Positions 15,962 to 23,347 of a stretch of DNA of 29,064 bases are shown in pieces. The number at the start of each line of letters is the position of its first letter. The first letter of the stretch is position 1. Origin of the DNA: a virus. A program made the translations under genes and the position numbers. The stretch lies in IMG/VR virus record IMGVR_UViG_3300020312_000004, positions 1 to 29,064 of that record, one strand, 5' to 3'. The notes under the pieces are model-generated. The model was not told where the DNA came from and searched no databases. It worked only from the letters and a program-made list of their open reading frames with translations.

Positions 15962-16452
15962 TTGCAGACGATGTAAGACAAAAAGCAGGAAAGAGAAATA
16001 GGAGTGGAGATTGGTATATCTCCCAACTAGAATTATCTCTTGATGCAGTACAAGATCCAGATATTAGTCAAAGTGACACTAATTACATGGAGATTGGAGA
16101 TCTTATGTTTTTCTCCTATGGGGCAAAATATGCAGAAAAACTACCATTCTGGGATTTACAACCTCTCACTTTTGTATTGAAATGGGAGACAGGTGGATTC
16201 TTAGGAGCAAATTTACACTACATAAATCCCGATTATAGGGACGCAGTTGCAAAAAGCTTAATAAATAGCGGTAGTGGGGCAGTTGTGCCCAAAAATTCAA
16301 TACATAGATACCTATTTTCTGGGATTGGCAATCTATATAAAATACCCAAAGATGAGGATTGGGGAAGTATTTCATTACTTCCAACTGAGAAATTTTACAC
16401 TAATAAAGGGAAGAAATTTCCAAAACACAGAGCCTGGAACTGGAACAAATAA
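15958..16452 (+). CDS. conserved-looking protein between gp4 and gp48, unknown function (164 aa)
   Basis: I choose ATG 15958, which overlaps the gp4 TGA. The longer reading from GTG 15916 would run 42 bases into gp4. The protein starts MIADDVRQKAGKRNRSGDWY and contains FVLKWETGGFLGANLHYINP and GNLYKIPKDEDWG, then a basic end. It ends at the same base as the gp48 start (TAATG). Its length and its place in a virion operon suggest a structural or assembly factor. No family is recognised with confidence. Confidence 0.75.
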   Translation: MIADDVRQKAGKRNRSGDWYISQLELSLDAVQDPDISQSDTNYMEIGDLMFFSYGAKYAEKLPFWDLQPLTFVLKWETGGFLGANLHYINPDYRDAVAKSLINSGSGAVVPKNSIHRYLFSGIGNLYKIPKDEDWGSISLLPTEKFYTNKGKKFPKHRAWNWNK

Positions 16453-18128
16453 TGGCAGTAACCGAAGCAAGATGGCGTAAAGTAGATATGAAGCCCCCAA
16501 TTACCCAGATAATTGGAGGTGCTGAGATCGAATATGAGTTGCAATATGATCAAGGTAACTCTGCTGTCAGACTAATCGAAACAGGAACAAACAAATCCAA
16601 TCCTGATGTAATCTTTGAAAATGGGAATTTTATTAATAACCCAAAATTGTTTAGTGATCTGACTTTAGAATCCACAAAGAGACAGTGGTTAAGAGATGTT
16701 CAAGTAGCAATTTCACAAGACCATCAGAATAAAAAAGTTAGATCCAGGCAACTATTAGCTGCTGGAGCAGTTAGTCCTCTATTACTACCAGTAGGTATAG
16801 TTGGTTCACTATATTATAACCGACAAACCAATCAACCAGAATGGTCTAGAAAAGAAAGATGGGGATTATATTCAGACGAACCAGCACTAGAACCAAAACT
16901 ATATGAAGGATCATCACCAGATGATTACACACCAGAAGGATTAGCAAGTATTAGTACTGAAGGTCAGAACCGCTTTGGTGATATCTTAAGAGCAACCTTC
17001 AACCCAATGGGGCAAGTTACCATATTTGCCACCAATGGTGCTCATTTTATGACTCTAAATGAGAAAACAGCTCCTAGAGTTCCTCTAATGTATCCTATGG
17101 ATATGTCTGATGAACAGGATAGGTTAGTGATCCATTGTTATACTTACAATCCTCCAAGTCAAAATTGGTTTGGTAGATCTGTTGATGGACCTAATGTAGA
17201 TCAAAGTAGAGGAAACATCTTAAGAGATGGTGCAAAGAGAGCAAGTCCTCTTAACGAATTAGTTGGTGGTGGAATTATCCTACCAATGCCTAACGTGATA
17301 AAAGATAGTAGTGCAGTAAGTTGGGCAACAGAAACTATGAACAATACTACTGCAGCGGCAGCTGGATTAGTATCAGAAAACTTCGCATTAAACCAAGTCG
17401 GTAATGTTGCTGCTGGAGTTCTTGACTTCTTAAGTGGTCCATTTAATATTGGATCTGGTATACAAGGACTATTAACTAAAGGCAAACTACTAACTGAAAC
17501 TGGTCAAGCTGGTGCAGCATCAATGGGTGCAGGTAACCTATCTAACCAGTTAGGTAGACAAGGATTTGATGTCAGTCCTGAAACATTACTCTCCAGAGGT
17601 TCTGGAGTAGTTCCAAACTCAAATATGGAACTAATGTTCAAAGGACCGAAGATGAGATCATTCAACTTCAATTTCCAATTAACTGCTAGAAGTCCAGAAG
17701 AAGCAAAGGTAATCGTTAGAATTATCAGATTCTTTAAAGAGATGTCTGCAGCGAAGAAAATTGTAGGTTCTGGTGGATCACAAGGTAGAGCAGGAGATCC
17801 TTCTTTCTTCCTTGGAACTCCTAACGTATGGACTCTTAGATATTGTTCTGGTAACTATAAAGATATTCCTGGCGTTCACAAGTTTAAACCTTGTGCATTA
17901 ACCAGTTTTGAAACAGATTATACTCCAACTGGTAGTTGGCAGGCTTATGAAGATGGTCAACCTGTTACATACAAAATCCAAATGGAATTTGCTGAGACAG
18001 AACCAGTATACAACACTGATTATAATGATAGGGTTGCTGATGGTAGACTGATGCAGACTGGTGACCTTGGAGAAAGTACCAATAAGGGCGATCTTCAATC
18101 AATACCAAAGAATTGGATAGGTTATTAA
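16452..18128 (+). CDS. 48: baseplate tail tube cap gp48
   Basis: The protein is of the gp48 type that sits between baseplate hub and gp54/tube. Recognisable segments are GQVTIFATNGAHFMTL, the tube-like FKGPKMRSFNFNFQLTARSP followed by EEAKVIVRIIRFFKEMSAA, and FKPCALTSFETDYTPTGSWQ. At 558 residues it is longer than T4 gp48 (364), with an Ala/Gly-rich insertion at about 285-370 (NTTAAAAGLVSENFAL). A hydrophobic stretch near residue 97 (LLAAGAVSPLLLPVGIVGSL) is unusual for a tube protein. It is followed one base later by gp53. Confidence 0.8.
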   Translation: MAVTEARWRKVDMKPPITQIIGGAEIEYELQYDQGNSAVRLIETGTNKSNPDVIFENGNFINNPKLFSDLTLESTKRQWLRDVQVAISQDHQNKKVRSRQLLAAGAVSPLLLPVGIVGSLYYNRQTNQPEWSRKERWGLYSDEPALEPKLYEGSSPDDYTPEGLASISTEGQNRFGDILRATFNPMGQVTIFATNGAHFMTLNEKTAPRVPLMYPMDMSDEQDRLVIHCYTYNPPSQNWFGRSVDGPNVDQSRGNILRDGAKRASPLNELVGGGIILPMPNVIKDSSAVSWATETMNNTTAAAAGLVSENFALNQVGNVAAGVLDFLSGPFNIGSGIQGLLTKGKLLTETGQAGAASMGAGNLSNQLGRQGFDVSPETLLSRGSGVVPNSNMELMFKGPKMRSFNFNFQLTARSPEEAKVIVRIIRFFKEMSAAKKIVGSGGSQGRAGDPSFFLGTPNVWTLRYCSGNYKDIPGVHKFKPCALTSFETDYTPTGSWQAYEDGQPVTYKIQMEFAETEPVYNTDYNDRVADGRLMQTGDLGESTNKGDLQSIPKNWIGY

Positions 18129-18129
18129 G

Positions 18130-18885
18130 ATGGCAAGAGGTTATTTCAGTTTTTTCCCAAATTTACAGTACGTCTCAAGAACTACTGATAGGAGTTCTAA
18201 TGATGAATATATTACCGTAAAGAATCTCTTCCGAAGAGCAAAGATTAGGGAAGACATTGGTTCTGTTGCCACAGCATATTACTACTACACTATTGAAGGT
18301 GATATGCGTCCAGACCAAGTTGCAAAGAGAGTATATAATGATCCAGAATTGGATTGGGTTGTATTACTTTCAAATAATATCACCAATATAGAAGAACAAT
18401 GGCCTCTGGATGATAGATCATTCAGAAAATTTGTTTTGGATAAGTATGGTGATGATCGAGGATTAGAAAAGATCCATCACTATGAAACTGAAGCATTCAA
18501 AGATGGATATGAAAGAGTAGTTATTCCTGCTGGATTAATTGTAGATTCTGATTTTAACTCTTCATGTTATGATCAGAAAATGTTCCAAGAAACGAAACAC
18601 TCTGCCAATATCCCATTAGAATCAACAGATGTAACTATAGATGATGTAGGAACTGCAAAGAACGCAAGTGGCACTACAGTCTTAGGAAATAAAATTAGAG
18701 CGGTTACAAATTATGAGTATGAGTTTGATATGAATACACAAAAAAGGAACCTAGTTATGCTTAAAGACACATACCTAGGAGCCTTCATAGATGATATGAA
18801 GAAGATCATGAGTTATACTAAGTCCTCTCAGTATATCAGCAAGACCCTCAAGAAAACTTATAACCCAAGGATAACAGGCGTATAA
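18130..18885 (+). CDS. 53: baseplate wedge subunit gp53
   Basis: The motif AYYYYTIEGDMRPDQVAKRV followed by YNDPELDWVVLLSNNI parallels T4 gp53 (TYYIKGSPRPEELANAIYGN, then PQLYWVLLMCND). The C-terminal MKKIMSYTKSSQYISK matches the T4 LIRIMEKS end. It is 251 residues against 196 in T4; the extra part is in the central region. The stop codon ends at 18885, immediately before the 3' end of the opposing tRNA-Gly at 18886, so there is no room for a terminator. Confidence 0.85.
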   Translation: MARGYFSFFPNLQYVSRTTDRSSNDEYITVKNLFRRAKIREDIGSVATAYYYYTIEGDMRPDQVAKRVYNDPELDWVVLLSNNITNIEEQWPLDDRSFRKFVLDKYGDDRGLEKIHHYETEAFKDGYERVVIPAGLIVDSDFNSSCYDQKMFQETKHSANIPLESTDVTIDDVGTAKNASGTTVLGNKIRAVTNYEYEFDMNTQKRNLVMLKDTYLGAFIDDMKKIMSYTKSSQYISKTLKKTYNPRITGV

Positions 18886-18956
18886 GCGGATTAAGAGATT
18901 CGAACTCTCGACCCTCTCCTTGGCAAGGAGATGCTCTACCGCTGAGCTAAATCCGC
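18886..18956 (-). tRNA. tRNA-Gly (anticodon GCC)
   Basis: A complete 71-base tRNA: acceptor GCGGATT paired with AATCCGC, D-arm GCTC-AGCGGTA-GAGC, anticodon arm TCTCC-TTGCCAA-GGAGA with GCC in the loop, a five-base variable loop, and T-arm GAGAG-TTCGAAT-CTCTT with one G-U pair. CCA is not encoded. Its first 21 bases also form the 3' end of the PDF reading frame. It reads GGC and GGT glycine codons. Confidence 0.95.
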
Positions 18957-19391
18957 ACGTTGAGTAAAATCAATGCCTTCCATATGATCATACTCGTGTA
19001 AAAATATTCTGGCAATCAACCCTGTAAGTTTCTCCTTACGGGGTTTTTTGTCTTCTGTCTCGTATTTTACTACGATAGTTGCTGATCTGTCTATATCCAA
19101 AGTCATGTCTGGATATGATAGGCAACCTTCTTGCATTTTAACTTGTTCCTTAGACTCTTTAAGAATCCTAGGATTATAACAAGTAATAGTATCTTTCGTC
19201 TCCAAATCAGAGTACATAATAAAAACCCTCTCAGCGATACCAATTTGGTTCGCTGAAAGGCCTACTCCCTCATAATGTTTCATATTCTCCAACAATATGC
19301 TGGAGAATTGAAATCTATCCAAATTATAACTACACTTCGCAATGCGATTATGTAGTATAGGATCATCAGAGGGTACTAAAGTTTTAATCAC
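18936..19391 (-). CDS. def: peptide deformylase (151 aa)
   Basis: This is an Fe/Zn hydrolase that removes the formyl group from nascent proteins; cyanophage versions are thought to serve photosystem protein turnover. All three motifs are present: GVGLSANQIG (residues 42-51), EGCLSYP (88-94, metal Cys90) and HEYDH (132-136). It starts with GTG at 19391, overlapping the gp32 stop (GTGA). The final residues ADLAQR and the stop are encoded by the first 21 bases of tRNA-Gly. The protein is short at the C-terminus and lacks the extra helix of bacterial enzymes. Confidence 0.92.
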   Translation of the reverse strand: MIKTLVPSDDPILHNRIAKCSYNLDRFQFSSILLENMKHYEGVGLSANQIGIAERVFIMYSDLETKDTITCYNPRILKESKEQVKMQEGCLSYPDMTLDIDRSATIVVKYETEDKKPRKEKLTGLIARIFLHEYDHMEGIDFTQRADLAQR

Positions 19392-20293
19392 TCTTCCGCT
19401 AATTTCTGGAAATAACTAAGAGCATCGTCCTCATCCTCAGTATTACCTGCGGTTGATGTTGATGCAGCAGCAGTAACTAATTCCTTAAGTTCAGAATCAG
19501 TACCACGACCTTCACTCTCATCTTCTAGGGACTCATCTACTTTCTTAGCAGCAAATTGACCCCTAAGAACAGTCTCTAAACGCTTACTCAAATCTTCATA
19601 AGACTTGAATTGATCAGGAGCAGTAAATTCATTCAGGTCGTATAAACCATCATAAATTTTCTCCAGTTCCTTATCATCATCTAGGAGTGGTGAAACTTTA
19701 TCAAAAGTTGATGAATCATAGTTCCAGAATCCTGCAACCTGTTTGATCTTCAACTTAAAGTTAGCACCTTGCCAGAAATCAAAAGGATTGATTGGATCAT
19801 CATCCTCAAATTCTGGTTGCATTGCAGCAGTAATCTTATCAAAAATCTTCTTACCAAACTTGTAGAGGAAGGTTTTACCTTCATTCTCAGGATTGGTTGA
19901 ATCCTTTACAACATAGATGTTACTGTAGTAAGAAAGCTTACGCTTCTGTTTACGTGCAATCTCTTTATCAGATTCTACGCCACTATTCCACAATCCACGA
20001 TTAAATTCAGAAACAGGATCGTCTTTACCGAGAGTAGTCAAACTATTCTCAATATACCAACCGCCAGGGCCCTGAAATGCATGACTCCAAACTTGTGCCC
20101 AAGGTAGGTCACAATTCTCTGGTGCAGGCAAGAAACGAATGATTGCAAAACCATTACCTGCTTTATCAACAGATGGTTTCCACAGTCTATCGTCTGTATT
20201 AGCTCCCTTCTCGTTAAGTTTCTCAACCTTCTTCATCAATCTCTCAGTGAGAGAACCCGAACGGGATTGTTTTTTAAGTGCAGCAAATGACAT
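19388..20293 (-). CDS. 32: single-stranded DNA-binding protein gp32
   Basis: T4 gp32 homologue (301 residues, same length). Residues 1-20 form a basic self-interaction arm (KKQSRSGSLTERLMKK). The core has aromatic and basic OB-fold residues (GFAIIRFLPAP, WYIENSLTTLGKDDP, KRKLSYYSNIYVVKD). The C-terminus is acidic (EDEDDALSYFQKLAEE) for partner binding. T4 gp32 binds zinc through one His and three Cys. Here only one Cys (position 61) exists in the whole protein, so the zinc site is absent. A ribosome site GGAG and a consensus sigma-70 promoter precede it. Confidence 0.95.
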   Translation of the reverse strand: MSFAALKKQSRSGSLTERLMKKVEKLNEKGANTDDRLWKPSVDKAGNGFAIIRFLPAPENCDLPWAQVWSHAFQGPGGWYIENSLTTLGKDDPVSEFNRGLWNSGVESDKEIARKQKRKLSYYSNIYVVKDSTNPENEGKTFLYKFGKKIFDKITAAMQPEFEDDDPINPFDFWQGANFKLKIKQVAGFWNYDSSTFDKVSPLLDDDKELEKIYDGLYDLNEFTAPDQFKSYEDLSKRLETVLRGQFAAKKVDESLEDESEGRGTDSELKELVTAAASTSTAGNTEDEDDALSYFQKLAEE

Positions 20294-20334
20294 TTAGTAT
20301 TCTCCGTATTTTTGTATTTGTGTATTCCATATTA

Positions 20335-20363
20335 ATTATATGACCCATTGACCTGTTTGTCAA
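20335..20363 (-). promoter_or_regulatory. consensus sigma-70 promoter of gp32
   Basis: On the minus strand, TTGACA (20358-20363) and TATAAT (20335-20340) are separated by exactly 17 bases: a perfect host-type promoter. The -35 box overlaps the stop codon of the upstream gene. The leader to the gp32 ATG is roughly 35 bases. It would let gp32, and PDF after it, be expressed early by the host polymerase. Confidence 0.85.
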
Positions 20364-20701
20364 TCATCTATTAAAGATTCTTCCAAACGATCAATAGTCT
20401 TAGTCAAATTATCATAAAAATGTTCAATTGGTTGGTTTGGTGCCAACCCAAGGAATTTAGCAGACTCTTGGATGTCTTTACGCATTTGTACAGCACGCCT
20501 ATCATCGGTGTGCTTTAACCTAAAGTAGAAAATCTTCTGTTTTTCAAGCAGATTTCTCATCAATTCAAGTTGTCGCTCTTTATCATCACGAGATAATCCA
20601 TAAGGACCTTTCATCATTATTGAAAACATCTCTTGTTGAATTTCTTCTATTTCAGCAGCAGCGGCTCTCACCACTGGAGACTCAAAAAAATCATCACTCA
20701 T
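20360..20701 (-). CDS. DUF1825-like protein (113 aa)
   Basis: The sequence FFESPVVRAAAAEIEEIQQE, then KERQLELMRNLLEKQKIFYFRL and FLGLAPNQPIEHFYDNL, is in the style of the cyanobacterial DUF1825 family (F.S..V..EA..I...Q, E.M...L...RIFY.R, GL.P). The function of that family is unknown. It is helical, soluble and acidic at the end. In T4 the equivalent position next to gp32 holds gp59, which this does not resemble. It was probably acquired from a cyanobacterium. The stop overlaps the -35 box of the gp32 promoter. Confidence 0.6.
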   Translation of the reverse strand: MSDDFFESPVVRAAAAEIEEIQQEMFSIMMKGPYGLSRDDKERQLELMRNLLEKQKIFYFRLKHTDDRRAVQMRKDIQESAKFLGLAPNQPIEHFYDNLTKTIDRLEESLIDD

Positions 20702-20726
20702 CTGTCTGTCTACTTCCTTATCATGC

Positions 20727-20879
20727 TTATTTATTCGTTAACTCGTGGATCTTATCTACCCAATATTGTCGGTCTTCCTCACTAATCCAAGGATTATGTC
20801 TCTGCACCCAAGCGTGTTGTAACCAGTCTTTATCGGTCCAATCCTTCCTAGGTTCTTTAATATAATCCTGTAAACTCAC
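20727..20879 (-). CDS. small Trp-rich protein, unknown function (50 aa)
   Basis: It starts with GTG at 20879, overlapping the TGA of the previous gene (GTGA), and ends with TAA at 20727. The protein is 50 residues with five Trp (KDWTDKDWLQHAWVQRHNPW, then YWVDKI). It is helical and charged, with no membrane segment. Start overlap and codon usage like its neighbours support a real gene. No family recognised. Confidence 0.65.
   Translation of the reverse strand: MSLQDYIKEPRKDWTDKDWLQHAWVQRHNPWISEEDRQYWVDKIHELTNK
20728..20735 (-). promoter_or_regulatory. candidate late promoter (AATAAATA)
   Basis: AATAAATAAG lies at the end of the upstream small gene, 27 bases before the ATG of the DUF1825-like gene. 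It is nearly the same word and distance as the candidate at 3595-3602. It has one mismatch to the T4 late consensus. Confidence 0.4.
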
Positions 20880-21031
20880 TCGTCTTCCTCATCCCAGGCA
20901 TCAAATTCTTCTATCTGATCGACGTAAACTTCATGAGTTCCAATACGATATTTGTGTCCTCTTTCATCTTCACCAAGATATTCAAACCCATCATCACCAG
21001 AGAATGTATGTTCTCTTAGGATTGCTTGCAT
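20876..21031 (-). CDS. small acidic protein, unknown function (51 aa)
   Basis: The start chosen is ATG 21031, one base after the upstream TAG. A longer form from 21091 would overlap that gene by 59 bases. The protein (MQAILREHTFSGDDGFEYLG) contains RGHKYRIGTHEVYVDQIEEF, which suggests a small beta fold, and ends in an acidic tail AWDEEDE. It has no recognised family. It overlaps the next gene by GTGA. Confidence 0.65.
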   Translation of the reverse strand: MQAILREHTFSGDDGFEYLGEDERGHKYRIGTHEVYVDQIEEFDAWDEEDE

Positions 21032-21032
21032 T

Positions 21033-21677
21033 CTATAGTGGAGGAGGAGTGTTTTCGAGGGAGCTTCCATACATCTCTTGCCAGGTTTCACTTAATCTTG
21101 TAAATCGAATATTAAAACTGAGACTTATTCTATCGTTATCTGTCTCATTAACTCTTGTCCCATGATACATCAGGCCAGGGAATAAAGCAATTAATCCTTG
21201 TTTTAATGGAAGTTCTTGATCTGCTGTAATAACATCGTATATAAAATTACAGATATAAGGTTCGTGGGGGCTTCTAAAAATTAAATTACCATCCTTACCA
21301 CTTGTGTTTAGATAATAAACTCCAGATACATCTGTACTTCCATGATTATGTATAGGAGCATATTTACCTCTACCTGTTCTAGTAAACCAAGATTGAGTCA
21401 TTGTATATGATCTCTCTTGTTGGCAACCTAAACCAGTCAAATAATCATTAATACAATTATGCAAGAACATCAAAAAGTTATTGCATCCATATTCTCTAAG
21501 AACATTTCCTTCAAAAGCACCTTGACTTAAAGAATGAGTATCAGTTGCCCAACCATCATTTTGACCAAATTCTAACTGGTCCACAACCTCCCATAGTTCA
21601 TCTTGAATAATCTCATACATCTGAGGATCTGCCTGAGATGTATATACGGGTGTTGGAAATACAGATTGAATAGGCAT
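21033..21677 (-). CDS. 2OG-Fe(II) oxygenase (214 aa)
   Basis: The most complete member of the family in this window. The N-terminus is MPIQSVFPTPVY. The ligands are in YAPIHNHGSTDVSGVYYL (H110, H112, with D116 nearby) and GLIALFPGLMYHGT (H172), and R183 of NDRISLSFNIRF binds 2OG. The C-terminal WQEMYGS tail extends past the core. It overlaps the gp33 stop (TGATG), so it is co-transcribed with late-transcription and replication genes, unlike the copies in the virion block. Confidence 0.85.
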   Translation of the reverse strand: MPIQSVFPTPVYTSQADPQMYEIIQDELWEVVDQLEFGQNDGWATDTHSLSQGAFEGNVLREYGCNNFLMFLHNCINDYLTGLGCQQERSYTMTQSWFTRTGRGKYAPIHNHGSTDVSGVYYLNTSGKDGNLIFRSPHEPYICNFIYDVITADQELPLKQGLIALFPGLMYHGTRVNETDNDRISLSFNIRFTRLSETWQEMYGSSLENTPPPL

Positions 21678-21931
21678 CAGACTGGTAACTTAGCTCTAGT
21701 AGTTCTCTTTAGATAGTTTAATTCTGAAGCTTCTGCTTTAAGTTTTTCTTTAAGAGGTTTAGAAATAAGTTTACCAACTGATTCCAACTCTATATTTTTC
21801 TCTTCGCAATAACTTACTATGGCCTCAATATAATTGAGTCCAGAATCTAAGACAAGGCTTTCAATATCCTGACTGAATTTAGTCTGACATAAAAACTTTT
21901 CTTTGAGTAGGTCGTTAACTTCTTTCTCCAT
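21677..21931 (-). CDS. 33: late promoter transcription accessory protein gp33
   Basis: Matches T4 gp33, the co-activator that bridges RNA polymerase and the sliding clamp: DSGLNYIEAIVSYCEEKNIE parallels T4 FGMSYLEATTAFLEENSIPE, followed by LISKPLKEKLKAEASELN (T4 IPSGIIEKIQSEAIDEN). I use ATG 21931, preceded by GGAG; the longer frame would overlap the exonuclease gene by over 100 bases. At 84 residues it is shorter than T4 gp33 (112). It ends in RTTRAKLPV and lacks the C-terminal LDFLL-type clamp-binding tail of T4. Confidence 0.8.
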   Translation of the reverse strand: MEKEVNDLLKEKFLCQTKFSQDIESLVLDSGLNYIEAIVSYCEEKNIELESVGKLISKPLKEKLKAEASELNYLKRTTRAKLPV

Positions 21932-22595
21932 ACTCTCCAAGCTTATTGTTGACGAACTCCTTAATGTATTTGGTAAGAAGTTTAATATAGTCACCTTTGT
22001 TTCGTTTGACATAAACAACGCATTCTCCATTTTCACATGCCATAATGGTCACGAGTTTTTTCACAATTGTGCCTGTCATATCATAATACATACAGGCATA
22101 AGCGGTCTCTTGAACAAAATACTGTTCAATCCACTTCTCTGGTTTCGGTTTTTTTGAGGTCTTAAAGTCTATTACTGAGAGTTCGCCTTCGTATTCTGCG
22201 ATACAGTCAACCCTTCCAGCGACACCGAGATACTCACTGTATAGTGAGGTCTCCAAAGCATGTATGTTATTTATATTGTCTAAAGATTCTCTTGCGGAAA
22301 CAAATAATGCCATGGTTGAAGGCATAACATCCAACTTGGATATATCATTGTTCCGAAGATACTGTTCTATTAGATCATGCAATAACGTTCCACGCCTTGT
22401 AGAAACTCTGGTTATTTTATTAGCCTCTTCGTCACCTACTCTCTTCCTCCAGTTTTCAAATACCTTTCTATTATAGAAAGATGTAATAGATGTAATAGAA
22501 GGATATAGTCCAGTAGGAGTATTGTAGTATCTTACACCATCAACCAGTTTTGCGTCAAGATCGAAATCTTTCAGCTTTTCAAGATGGACAAACAT
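21915..22595 (-). CDS. PD-(D/E)XK exonuclease, RecB/MGME1-like (226 aa)
   Basis: It carries the motifs of RecB-type single-strand exonucleases: RRGTLLHDLIEQY with H73, E115, GRVDCIAEY with D130, VIDFKTSKK with D143 and K145, and QETAYACMYY with Q162 and Y166. It is likely to act in recombination or in degrading host DNA in the cytoplasm. It is encoded between phoH and gp33 and overlaps gp33 by 17 bases. A TATAAATA late-promoter word lies within it but is probably chance. Confidence 0.8.
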   Translation of the reverse strand: MFVHLEKLKDFDLDAKLVDGVRYYNTPTGLYPSITSITSFYNRKVFENWRKRVGDEEANKITRVSTRRGTLLHDLIEQYLRNNDISKLDVMPSTMALFVSARESLDNINNIHALETSLYSEYLGVAGRVDCIAEYEGELSVIDFKTSKKPKPEKWIEQYFVQETAYACMYYDMTGTIVKKLVTIMACENGECVVYVKRNKGDYIKLLTKYIKEFVNNKLGEYGERS

Positions 22596-23347
22596 TATAA
22601 TTCAAGGGCAAGTTTAGTAAGTAAGTAATTTCGTACTAAGCCAGATCGAACAATATCATCAAGACCAAATTCAACAACCCCAAAGTCATCTTCCATGACT
22701 TGAATTATTTTCATAAAATCTACGATTCCATCCTTCTCAGCTGATTTTGTAAGATCAGTTTGTGTGGCATCACCACAGAATATAATTTTACAATTATCAC
22801 CTACACGAGTAATTATACTATCTAATTCGTGAAAATTCAAGTTCTGCATCTCATCTATTAACACAATGCAGTTATCCATAGTAGTACCACGGATGAAGGA
22901 AGTACTCCAGAATCCTATAGTCTCCTGTGTTTTAAGATTACCATACAGCATTTCAAAGTCTGCATCTGTAGGCATCTCAAACATATACTTTACCATATTC
23001 TTATATGGAATCTGATAAAGTGATGACTTATCATCATGGTCGCCTGGAAGGAACCCAATCTCTCTTGTTGATACGAGAGATCTTACAATGTAAATCTTTT
23101 CATATGGGGAATCATCACTAAGAACATCCTTAAGTGCAAGGTACAAACTGATAAAAGTCTTACCAGTACCAGCAGCACCATAAGCAAAGATATTCTTACC
23201 TTCCTCATAATGTTTATATAAAACCTTCTGATTGTCAGTTAGAGGCGTAATATCTACCAACATATCTGTGTTGATAGGTTTCTTACGACGCATCTGTTTG
23301 GCAGTCATACCAACGCCAACTTGAGGTGTTCTCTTCTTCCTTGGCAT
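22595..23347 (-). CDS. phoH: PhoH-like ATPase
   Basis: A P-loop ATPase common in marine phages. Walker A is GAAGTGKT (57-64), the PhoH-specific REIGFLPGD lies at 95-103, Walker B is IVLIDEMQN (161-169), and a sensor-like CGDATQTDL lies at 191-199. The function in phages is unresolved; in hosts it is linked to the phosphate regulon and RNA metabolism. The N-terminal 30 residues are basic. The start overlaps the stop of the upstream gene and the 3' end overlaps the exonuclease start. Its PGD uses CCAGGCGAC, but this motif is conserved in the whole family. Confidence 0.93.
   Translation of the reverse strand: MPRKKRTPQVGVGMTAKQMRRKKPINTDMLVDITPLTDNQKVLYKHYEEGKNIFAYGAAGTGKTFISLYLALKDVLSDDSPYEKIYIVRSLVSTREIGFLPGDHDDKSSLYQIPYKNMVKYMFEMPTDADFEMLYGNLKTQETIGFWSTSFIRGTTMDNCIVLIDEMQNLNFHELDSIITRVGDNCKIIFCGDATQTDLTKSAEKDGIVDFMKIIQVMEDDFGVVEFGLDDIVRSGLVRNYLLTKLALEL

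Noticed and set aside
22268-22275. Exact T4 late motif TATAAATA (minus strand) within the exonuclease gene
   Set aside because: It lies more than 300 bases before the next start codon and inside a conserved coding region; probably chance in AT-rich DNA.
23039-23047. PGD word in PhoH as a copy of the dispersed repeat
   Set aside because: GFLPGD is a conserved PhoH motif, so this copy can be explained by protein function; it also differs in the last base of the word.
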